Source of the DNA: Candidatus Omnitrophota bacterium
GTDB lineage: Bacteria > Omnitrophota > Gorgyraeia > Tantalellales > Tantalellaceae
Assembly: GCA_013204685.1 (NCBI GenBank)
Contig: JABMSC010000018.1
Coordinates: 1 to 23,360, forward strand
DNA: 23,360 nucleotides
Reading direction: 5' to 3'
The notes beneath the pieces were generated by a model. The model was not told where the DNA came from and did not search any database. It saw only the letters and a program-made list of their open reading frames with translations. A program made the translations under genes and the position numbers. Numbering within the stretch: the stretch's first letter is position 1; every line of letters starts with the position of its first letter. Shown here piece by piece: positions 1 to 5,951 of this stretch.

Positions 1-103
1 GCCCGGGAGGCCTCGGCACTTCTCCCTAACGGGACTTCCTTCGGTCGCTCGGACATTTCGTCCTCGGTCGCCGCGTCGGACCTACGGTCCTCCTCGCAAT
101 GAC
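1..103. repeat. Intergenic GTCATTGCGAG-type dispersed repeat (partial, runs off the left edge)
   Basis: This GC-rich noncoding stretch is full of short inverted repeats: GAGGCCTC at 7-14, TCCC-TAAC-GGGA at 23-34 and GGACC-TAC-GGTCC at 78-90. On the minus strand it begins GTCATTGCGAGGAGG (93-103 reversed), a start I associate with dispersed intergenic repeats in many bacterial genomes. Its composition differs sharply from the AT-rich DNA at 120-192. I saw no ORF or T-rich terminator in it. Copy number elsewhere cannot be judged from one window. Confidence 0.5.
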
Positions 104-192
104 GAAGAGGATGCCGTTCCTCTACGCCTCAATTTTCGAGAATTTATTTTATCACCAAGGGAGCCGGATTGTAAAGGAATTTTAGGGCCTGA
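104..192. other. Short spacer downstream of the VanZ-like gene
   Basis: This spacer lies between the dispersed repeat and the VanZ-like stop codon at 193. It is AT-rich and I see no ORF, convincing hairpin with a T-tract, or promoter. Transcription of the peptide operon probably ends here or further left, but no terminator is visible. Confidence 0.4.
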
Positions 193-750
193 CTAGCAGG
201 ATCCTTCTTCGATACTGCTTTTAAGTATATTTATTCTTATTATTAGAAAGGTGATCAAGCTGCTTACGCTGTCAAAAAGCACATCTTTCCAGTCAAACAC
301 CCTGTTTGGCAGGTATAATTGTATAGTTTCGTCAAAAAATGCCACAAGGACGCAAATGAGAACTCCAAACACATAAAGCATTATATCGTAACGGCTTATG
401 TCTACTTTGAGAGCGTTGTAAAGAAAAACACTGAGAAGGCCAAACTGCAGTAGATGGACTTTATCTACTGCAAACCTGGAAATTGAAACAAGATAGAGAT
501 ATATGACAAGAAAGAACACAAAAGAAAAATAACTTTCCAGGCACTTCTCTTTTTTGATAAAAATCATATGAGCCAAAACGGATAACCCTATTAAAGCACA
601 TATGATAAATACAAGCGTAACGGCCTTGCCTCCCAGAAATGCATTAAAATTATCCCACCAAACGGAAGCAACCGAGAGAGTTGTATATATGAAAATAACA
701 TACACAAGTGTCGTTATCCACCAAAATAATCGTAAATGTGATTTTGTCAT
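193..750 (-). CDS. VanZ-like family membrane protein
   Basis: This 185-residue integral membrane protein has about five or six hydrophobic segments (roughly 8-28, 43-64, 72-92, 99-113, 123-139 and 160-176). It carries the VanZ-family signature: KVHLLQFGLL near 97-106, then DETIQLYLPNR (140-150) followed by a D-W-K-D motif (153-156). VanZ itself gives low-level teicoplanin resistance, but most family members have no known function, so none is assigned. It is the last gene of the peptide-modification operon and follows the nucleotidyltransferase with a 32-base gap. That gap holds a run of ten G (774-783 on the plus strand as C). No good Shine-Dalgarno precedes the ATG, so expression may depend on coupling. 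It could be an immunity or envelope protein for the peptide, or simply a passenger. Confidence 0.8.
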   Translation of the reverse strand: MTKSHLRLFWWITTLVYVIFIYTTLSVASVWWDNFNAFLGGKAVTLVFIICALIGLSVLAHMIFIKKEKCLESYFSFVFFLVIYLYLVSISRFAVDKVHLLQFGLLSVFLYNALKVDISRYDIMLYVFGVLICVLVAFFDETIQLYLPNRVFDWKDVLFDSVSSLITFLIIRINILKSSIEEGSC

Positions 751-773
751 GTTTTTTTTCGAGCGAGGGTTTA

Positions 774-783
774 CCCCCCCCCC
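774..783. repeat. Ten-base G tract (C10 on plus) at the nucleotidyltransferase/VanZ junction
   Basis: Ten consecutive C on the plus strand read as G10 on the coding strand. The tract starts with the last base of the nucleotidyltransferase TAG stop and ends 23 bases upstream of the VanZ-like ATG. Such tracts are prone to slippage in replication and to miscounting in sequencing. Here a length change would alter only the spacing in the leader of the downstream gene, not a reading frame. Confidence 0.8.
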
Positions 784-1925
784 TATACTTCCTTTTTTAT
801 TCCCCCTAATACCTGTCTTACTAGTCTACCGAATATTTTCGTAAAATGCAAAATATGGCGGGGGTGATTAATAAGTGAAAGAATTAAAAACTTGAATGAA
901 TCCATCATTCTGTCAAACATCGCCAATTCAGCAAGATAATCCGTATCGCCATTACTTGCCCTCACCTTTTTGAATATCCATCTATCGAATCCCCTTTCCA
1001 CATCTTTCAGGTTATCTAGAACCACCAGAGGTACAGGGGTATCGAACATATTTCTGGTAAAACGCAGGGTATAATATAAGGGTCTTCTTATCTTATATTC
1101 ATTCGCCAATCGGAGGGCTTCTCCCCAGTGGATGTTATCTTTATGTCTCTCAATAAATTCATTCATATCAACATACCACCTGAGACCAAAAAAACTGTGA
1201 TGCATCGAAAGATGGATCGAGTGATACAGCAATGTATGTTTGTAGTCCATGGTATGTATCTTTATATCCTCAAATTCCACATCCCTCTTATCCCGCCATA
1301 TCCGGTCATGATCGATTTTTAGCAGAGAATTGTGCAGGTGTCGTCCTATAAAATCTGAATGCACATCAATATAGGTACCGCGGTCATTTACGAATACTTT
1401 CTGAGACCTATAGTTGTCAAACTCCAACGATCCATCCAGAGGCCGGTACCCCGCTTTCTTAAGAACAGAAACAGCTGCTTCCGGTTCACGCACAATTATA
1501 TCTACATCAGCAAATGTCCTGAGGGCAAAATCCCTGTAAGTATCCATCATGAACGGAACACCCTTAACAAAGAGGGTTTCTGCCCCTTCTTTATTAAAAC
1601 CATCACTTAATATTTTGACATCCTCTTTTATTTTCATGTTCCGGGCAAGTGTGTGTCCCGCGCCTTCCCTCAAGAATTGCATCACTTCATCTGGAACTTC
1701 TCTGAATAATTGAAGGTTCCTGTAAACCAGCGGAATAACCTGATTAATCCCGGCAAGTTCTTTAAATCGTCTCCAATCAATTCTACCTGAAGATATTATG
1801 GCGTCTGACCGCGCCACGAGAGAACCCTTGAAATTCATGCGTGCACATAAAACAAGAAGTTCCTCGGCATCGGTTAAGTTGGTTGATGAAGGTTTTAGAG
1901 CTGTGTATAGATCAGTTTTTGACAT
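783..1925 (-). CDS. Nucleotidyltransferase family protein (PF14907-like) of the peptide cluster
   Basis: This 380-residue protein fits the uncharacterised nucleotidyltransferase family with a polymerase-beta-type fold. It shows the VKG motif (120-122), the metal-binding Asp pair in FADVDIIV (D140 and D142), a third carboxylate in YIDVHSDF (D187), and the histidine-rich YHSIHLSMHHSF region that follows in this family. Members occur in lasso-peptide and other PqqD-containing clusters. In the pseudomycoidin lasso system a homologue is reported to add sugar to a phosphorylated peptide. It is soluble, with no signal peptide. It lies 45 bases downstream of the S26-like protease gene, and its ATG lacks a strong ribosome-binding site. 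I infer that it tailors the peptide after phosphorylation by the kinase at 5153-5950. An unrelated nucleotidyl transfer is possible. Confidence 0.8.
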   Translation of the reverse strand: MSKTDLYTALKPSSTNLTDAEELLVLCARMNFKGSLVARSDAIISSGRIDWRRFKELAGINQVIPLVYRNLQLFREVPDEVMQFLREGAGHTLARNMKIKEDVKILSDGFNKEGAETLFVKGVPFMMDTYRDFALRTFADVDIIVREPEAAVSVLKKAGYRPLDGSLEFDNYRSQKVFVNDRGTYIDVHSDFIGRHLHNSLLKIDHDRIWRDKRDVEFEDIKIHTMDYKHTLLYHSIHLSMHHSFFGLRWYVDMNEFIERHKDNIHWGEALRLANEYKIRRPLYYTLRFTRNMFDTPVPLVVLDNLKDVERGFDRWIFKKVRASNGDTDYLAELAMFDRMMDSFKFLILSLINHPRHILHFTKIFGRLVRQVLGGIKKEV

Positions 1926-1970
1926 TACGGGTTACCGAATCATTGAGCCAGCACAGCCATCTCTAGGCCC

Positions 1971-2750
1971 TTAGTCTTCGTGCTGGTCTGTTAATTTTTG
2001 ATATGGAAAGACTATTCTTTTATTGAAATAGAATTTTCCCTTGAAAGCAACAAGTTTCCGCAACTCCCCGTCCGTTATGTAAAGAGTTTTTTGGTCGCCG
2101 TATTCGTCATTAGATATTTTAACAATCTTATTCAGGAACCTCCCGGCAAAAAAGGCGTTACGATCCCTGCGCCTTATATATGAACTCACAAGAACTGTTT
2201 TCGGATCTTTAAGGTCCAGCGCGGCTTTAGCGCTTTCTTTGCCGTTAATAAACGCGCGGACGTTGCACTTCTCTCTCTCTTTTGAAACCGAGAAAGAAAT
2301 ATCCTTGTAGAAAAGTTTCCTGAAAGCCCTGAACAAAGGGGATCCTGCTATCTTTAAAAGTGCGGAGTCAACAAATCGTGCTTTAAAGAGTAATGGCGTG
2401 AGATCATAACTTGAGAGAAACGCTATTACTTTGGCCAGTACCCTGCGATGAGGGGTCTCTAAACTAAACACCTTTCCCTCTCTTTTCACGCTAATGACCT
2501 TTTCCTTGATTGCGGAAAGCGGAATATTCTCCAGGAGCTTCCTCGATATGTTGTCACCTTTTATGATGGCGGCATTATTTTTTTTATCAACGCTTATGAC
2601 CCTGTGAATAATAGAAAGAGTTCCGCCCGGCCCATCATAGATCACAATATCGCCCGGTGAGATCCGGAATGGGACATCCTCTACAGTAACGCATGTATCC
2701 AAAATCCTGAGGAAGGGATACATGCTGGTTCCCTTTACCATTCGTTCCAT
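1971..2750 (-). CDS. S24/S26 signal-peptidase-like serine protease with a C-terminal extension
   Basis: This 259-residue protein begins directly at the signal peptidase active-site box: V-K-G-T-S-M-Y-P with the presumed nucleophile Ser9. PGDIVIY (32-38), IIHRV (47-51) and KGDN (64-67) follow. His49 sits where type-I bacterial signal peptidases have their catalytic Lys region, so this is the Ser-His (archaeal/SipW-like) variant. There is no N-terminal membrane anchor, unlike ordinary signal peptidases. Residues from about 100 to 259 form an extension I cannot assign with confidence; the spacing of its hydrophobic and basic stretches faintly suggests an acetyltransferase-like fold. The gene starts 30 bases after the precursor-peptide stop. 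I infer that it cleaves the leader from the modified peptide. The family call is firm, but the substrate is a guess. Confidence 0.75.
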   Translation of the reverse strand: MERMVKGTSMYPFLRILDTCVTVEDVPFRISPGDIVIYDGPGGTLSIIHRVISVDKKNNAAIIKGDNISRKLLENIPLSAIKEKVISVKREGKVFSLETPHRRVLAKVIAFLSSYDLTPLLFKARFVDSALLKIAGSPLFRAFRKLFYKDISFSVSKEREKCNVRAFINGKESAKAALDLKDPKTVLVSSYIRRRDRNAFFAGRFLNKIVKISNDEYGDQKTLYITDGELRKLVAFKGKFYFNKRIVFPYQKLTDQHED

Positions 2751-2780
2751 AATCGTACCCTGGTAAAACTTTATTAAAAG

Positions 2781-3053
2781 TTACAGCCCTAAAGCGCCTG
2801 TACCTTTTGCGCACTTACCTGTAGCAGCTGTGCCTGCCTTGCAGTCAGTCCCTCCGCCAGCGCTGTTACCGATACCACAGGGTGTAGCGCTGTTGCCCGT
2901 AGAACAGTCGCTTCCGGGACTCGTCCCGACAAGACAGTTCGGGGTAGCACCGATGCCGGATGTGCAGTTGGCGGCTACAACCGCATCATCGCTTACCGCG
3001 TGCGTCAAGTCGTATGCAATTGGCGGTGTATATTTTTCCTTTTTCTTTTTCAT
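2781..3053 (-). CDS. Putative RiPP precursor peptide with six Cys-x-x-Gly repeats
   Basis: This 90-residue peptide has a lysine-rich start and a leader-like region to about residue 29 containing YTPPIAYDLTHAVSDD. A low-complexity core rich in Gly, Ala, Ser, Thr and Cys follows. The six cysteines at 30, 40, 50, 59, 71 and 81 each begin a unit of consensus C-x2-G-[T/N/I]-[S/A/G]-A, with Ala at the seventh position in five of the six units. An excellent GGGGGAA ribosome-binding site precedes the ATG, and the gene starts 10 bases after the PqqD-like stop. Its GC content is visibly higher than its neighbours'. The context (PqqD-like protein, two radical SAM/SPASM enzymes, exporter, protease) supports a ribosomally made, post-translationally modified peptide. 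V26-A27-A28 just before the core fits a -3/-1 cleavage rule. I know no named family for it. Thioether bridges on the cysteines are inferred, not shown. Confidence 0.85.
   Translation of the reverse strand: MKKKKEKYTPPIAYDLTHAVSDDAVVAANCTSGIGATPNCLVGTSPGSDCSTGNSATPCGIGNSAGGGTDCKAGTAATGKCAKGTGALGL
2784..2966 (-). repeat. Six-unit C-x2-G repeat array encoding the peptide core
   Basis: The DNA encodes six imperfect units of 10, 10, 9, 12, 10 and 10 residues, each beginning with Cys and carrying Gly at position 4. The conservation is at the amino-acid level (Cys1, Gly4, small residues at 6 and 7). The DNA is not a clean tandem repeat, so selection on the peptide is more likely than recent duplication. 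Confidence 0.8.
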
Positions 3054-3063
3054 GTGTTCCCCC

Positions 3064-3336
3064 TTAAGCTTTAAAACCTATAAACCCTGACTCTTTTAAT
3101 TTTTCCAGATATTCTAAACTATCTTTTTTTGCCACTTCTGACTCAACCTCAAAGGTATCGGCAATCTTCCCTGCAATATCATCGGCGGTATTCTTGCCGT
3201 CACAAAGGTCCCAGACCAAAATGCCGGTTTTATTAATGCAAAGCAAATTCCCGTCCGCCGGGCTAAATAGTAGCGCTTCTTCTTTCTCCGTACGTGCAAC
3301 TATGTCCGGATTTTTCATTGGATGGGTTTTTTTCAT
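3064..3336 (-). CDS. PqqD-like peptide chaperone (RiPP recognition element)
   Basis: This 90-residue single-domain protein matches the PqqD pattern: an N-terminal beta segment with R-T-E-K-E-E-A-L-L-F, the turn SPADGNLLCINKTGILVWDL (25-44), then D-G-K-N-T and an amphipathic helix region ending in F-E-V-E-S-E-V, then a final helix L-E-Y-L-E-K-L-K-E-S-G-F. PqqD-family proteins bind the leader of a precursor and present it to the radical SAM enzyme. In the SynChlorMet cassette the equivalent is called ScmD. The start is well supported by AAGGAGCTATT immediately upstream. It sits directly before the precursor gene, so the two are almost certainly co-translated. The inverted-repeat element at 3381-3464 separates it from the exporter gene. 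Confidence 0.9.
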   Translation of the reverse strand: MKKTHPMKNPDIVARTEKEEALLFSPADGNLLCINKTGILVWDLCDGKNTADDIAGKIADTFEVESEVAKKDSLEYLEKLKESGFIGFKA

Positions 3337-3380
3337 AATAGCTCCTTATTTTGGTCGGGACTCATAATTTAGCGTAGAGC

Positions 3381-3464
3381 GTAGGGGCGAATAAATATTC
3401 GCCCTTAACAAATGATAATCATATGCCCGAAAATTTAACAGGGCGAAAAGTTTTTCGCCCCTAC
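3381..3464. repeat. MITE-like inverted-repeat element with GTAGGGGCGAA termini
   Basis: The 84-base element is bounded by perfect 11-base terminal inverted repeats, GTAGGGGCGAA at 3381-3391 and TTCGCCCCTAC at 3454-3464. Each end forms its own hairpin: GGGCGAATA-AA-TATTCGCCC at 3385-3404 and GGGCGAAAA-GT-TTTTCGCCC at 3441-3460. The interior is AT-rich and codes for nothing of its own. GTAGGGGCGAA-type repeats recur in many bacterial genomes, which is recalled rather than searched. The element overlaps the last codons and stop of the ABC exporter gene and fills most of the gap before the PqqD-like gene. Confidence 0.85.
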
Positions 3465-5165
3465 ATTTTTTACCCTCCCCTCTTCAAGTACAAATATCTC
3501 ATCAGCAAATTCCTCAGCGGCACTTCTGTGTGTTACATAAACAACCGTAATGCCAGGAAACGTCTTCTTTATCCTTTTAAATATTCTTTCTTCCGTTTCG
3601 GGATCAATAAAGGATGTTGCTTCGTCAAGAATAAGCACTTGCGGTCCCCTAGCTAAAGCCCTGGCTATAGCTATTCTCTGCCTTTGTCCGCCTGAGAAAG
3701 AAGCACCGGCCTCACCTACACGGCTATTATATCCCAAGTCGAGTCCTCTAGCAATATCGTCAAGAGAAGTACAATAAAGTGCTTTCTCAAGAGCTAGTTT
3801 TTTCTCGTCTTCACCCAGAAGAATATTATTCATAATGGTATCGTTCAAGAGATACGGCGTCTGGTGTACTGAAGCAACATTACGTGAAAAAACCCCTCTA
3901 TCTATATCTGTAATAATGGTACCTCCAATAGAAATGTTACCGTCGCCGGGTGAGAAAAGTCCCAAAAGAAGACTTAACAGAGTCGTCTTCCCCGCTCCGG
4001 AAGGGCCTCTAACAAGTGTCCACTCGCCTGCGGGCACATCCAAGGAAAGATCCTCAAAAAGTGTTTTGCCGGGTGAATATCCAAATGAGATCTTGTTGAA
4101 ATTTATATTCTCTTTAAAAACAGGACCTTTAATGCACGGCTCTTGGTATGATTTCTCAGACCTTTCTGTGATCTCTTTGATGAATTTCGCATTTCTCTTT
4201 AGTGAAGGCCGTTCTGAATTCACCATTTGCAGCACGCTGCCTGCATTATACGCTTCGGAAATTATCAGCACGACATACATCGAAACAGCACTAAACGTAC
4301 CCAAACTCAAGCTGCCATTAATTATCATATACCCGCCCAAAAGGGCAAATGCTGCTGTGGCCAGCTTGGTAAATAGATCGCTTATAAATCGTGACTTGTG
4401 GTGAAAAAGAATTGACTGAAGTGATTTATCTACCCTGGTGCTAAACAAGGAGCTTATTTTTCCAGAAGCCCACTCTTCTTTTGAGTAGCTCTTGATAAGC
4501 TTCATGTTGATCAGAATATCATAAAGCAAGGAGTTGTGTTTGCGCGCGTAATAAATTTCGCGGAACCTGTATTTTCTTCTTTTGCGAGCGGCCCATAAAG
4601 TATGAAGAATCACAAATGGAAAACCTGCAATCACCAGCAAGGTAAGTTTCCATGAGAGCATTGATGCCAGAATAAATAGAACAGGAACCTTTACAAGCGA
4701 AGCAAGTGAAGGGATCTCGGAGAAAATAAGATCCTCTATCACGCCGTAGTCGTAATCAAGAACATATGTATTGTCAGCGGAACTTAAACTTCTTATCTTT
4801 TGATAATCAAGGCCGAAAAGACGCCTCAACAGATCCGAATTAATATCACGTGAAAAAGAGCTCTTAACTTTATGAACAGATATGGTGGAAAAATGATTTA
4901 ATGCACGGTTCGCAAGAAAAATCACCGTCCCAAGACATGTGAGGCCTAAAAAAATACCAAGATCCTTTCCCAAAAGTCCCTTATCCAGCGTGGTTTTAGC
5001 AATGTATATAAGCGACAGTCCAAGCGGAAAGCTAATCATTTTAAGCACCATAGCCAGGTTCAACTGCCCGCGATACTTCTTCAGTATATCTTTCGAATAC
5101 CTGAGAATCGTCTTAAGGTCCCCAAGAAACGACTGAACACTGTCTTTTATTTTTATACCAGGCAT
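3435..5165 (-). CDS. ABC transporter, fused membrane and ATPase domains (peptide-export type)
   Basis: This 576-residue half-transporter has an N-terminal six-helix exporter domain (about 36-310) and a C-terminal ATPase. The ATPase carries Walker A GPSGAGKT (387-394), Q-loop HQTPYLLND (434-442), signature SFSGGQRQR (489-497), Walker B VLILDEA (510-516) and the switch histidine in THRS (H546). It has no N-terminal C39 peptidase domain, so leader removal must come from elsewhere; the S26-like protease is the candidate. It likely exports the modified peptide as a homodimer. Its ATG overlaps the end of the HPr-kinase-like gene by 13 bases, implying coupled translation. The last ten or so residues (N-V-G-A-K-N-F-S-P-C) and the stop lie within the repeat element at 3381-3464, so the natural C-terminus has apparently been replaced. 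Confidence 0.9.
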   Translation of the reverse strand: MPGIKIKDSVQSFLGDLKTILRYSKDILKKYRGQLNLAMVLKMISFPLGLSLIYIAKTTLDKGLLGKDLGIFLGLTCLGTVIFLANRALNHFSTISVHKVKSSFSRDINSDLLRRLFGLDYQKIRSLSSADNTYVLDYDYGVIEDLIFSEIPSLASLVKVPVLFILASMLSWKLTLLVIAGFPFVILHTLWAARKRRKYRFREIYYARKHNSLLYDILINMKLIKSYSKEEWASGKISSLFSTRVDKSLQSILFHHKSRFISDLFTKLATAAFALLGGYMIINGSLSLGTFSAVSMYVVLIISEAYNAGSVLQMVNSERPSLKRNAKFIKEITERSEKSYQEPCIKGPVFKENINFNKISFGYSPGKTLFEDLSLDVPAGEWTLVRGPSGAGKTTLLSLLLGLFSPGDGNISIGGTIITDIDRGVFSRNVASVHQTPYLLNDTIMNNILLGEDEKKLALEKALYCTSLDDIARGLDLGYNSRVGEAGASFSGGQRQRIAIARALARGPQVLILDEATSFIDPETEERIFKRIKKTFPGITVVYVTHRSAAEEFADEIFVLEEGRVKNVGAKNFSPC

Positions 5166-5950
5166 GAAAAAACTTCCGGTTGTGCCGTAAAGTCCAGTAG
5201 CTTGAAATTTACATTGTCAAGCATTGAACTTATAAAATTAAAAACATATCTCCGGTAATCTGTTTTTCTGTCATCCGGAATATGAACACTATAAATACTG
5301 GTCGCTTCAGGCAAAGCCTTACGCAAAGCTTCTGTCGCAGAAAATTTAACGGCCTTATTACGGTCGGCCTTATTAAGAAAGAAAATACCGGCGACCTCTT
5401 GCATACTTGCAGGTGGAAAACCTGAGGGAAAGGACCCGGTAAAGAATCTGTCACCCTTTCGTTTCACTATACAGCTTTCATCTTCAAGAACCTGCAGCCC
5501 CTTATCACGCGCTAACTCCGCTATGGTGCTTTTCCCCCCGCCTGAGGGCGCTATGAATAAATAAGCATTTCCATTTATTACGATGGAAGCCGAATGTAAA
5601 AACATAATATCAAGCGCATCCTGAAACATAAGAAAAGAATCATCTACAGCACGCGGGGCAAGATAATCCATCGGGACCCCTTCTGTAAAAAAACAAAAGG
5701 TCCTTCTCCTGGCTATATCAAATATTTTGCAGTATTTTCCCCAGCGGTGCATTTTGATTATGCTGCCCCGGGGGGTTATTTTTTTCAGTTTCTCAACAAT
5801 AGCACCGTCGGCATCTTTGAAAAATTTTATGTCTATCTCTTCTTCTCTACCTTCCTTCGGCGCGAGAAAATCCCCGGTAAAAGATTCATCACTGAAATTA
5901 AGAAAATCCAGTTTTATTGTAGTCTCAAGTGTCTTCAAAAAATAACTCAT
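5153..5950 (-). CDS. HPr-kinase-like P-loop protein (ScmC-like candidate peptide kinase)
   Basis: This 265-residue protein has about 105 divergent residues followed by a domain like the catalytic half of HPr kinase/phosphorylase. It shows FLHSASIVINGNAYLFIAPS (117-136) running into the Walker A GGGKST (137-142), and LEDES (155-159) in the position of the family's second acidic motif. True HprK regulates carbon catabolite repression. Short homologues in RiPP clusters, such as the kinases of the paeninodin and pseudomycoidin lasso systems, phosphorylate the peptide. The SynChlorMet cassette also carries a conserved hypothetical protein, ScmC, at a comparable position. The gene begins one base after the radical SAM stop with a good AAGGGTG site and overlaps the ABC gene. 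Many Ser/Thr residues in the candidate precursor core could be targets. Phosphorylation of this peptide is inferred. Confidence 0.8.
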   Translation of the reverse strand: MSYFLKTLETTIKLDFLNFSDESFTGDFLAPKEGREEEIDIKFFKDADGAIVEKLKKITPRGSIIKMHRWGKYCKIFDIARRRTFCFFTEGVPMDYLAPRAVDDSFLMFQDALDIMFLHSASIVINGNAYLFIAPSGGGKSTIAELARDKGLQVLEDESCIVKRKGDRFFTGSFPSGFPPASMQEVAGIFFLNKADRNKAVKFSATEALRKALPEATSIYSVHIPDDRKTDYRRYVFNFISSMLDNVNFKLLDFTAQPEVFSCLV

Positions 5951-5951
5951 T

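Noticed and set aside
2830..3090. Plus-strand ORF of 86 codons opposite the precursor peptide
   Set aside because: It is rich in Pro, Leu and Val as expected from the complement of Gly/Ala/Cys/Thr codons. It has no recognisable motif, and every neighbouring gene is on the minus strand. The minus frame has a strong ribosome-binding site and a regular Cys pattern.
3381..3464. CRISPR repeat or insertion sequence
   Set aside because: There is only one copy with terminal inverted repeats, no spacer array and no transposase; a nonautonomous inverted-repeat element fits better.
3835..4404. Plus-strand ORF of 189 codons opposite the ABC transporter
   Set aside because: It is antisense to the Walker A, Q-loop and membrane region of an intact transporter and has no motif of its own.
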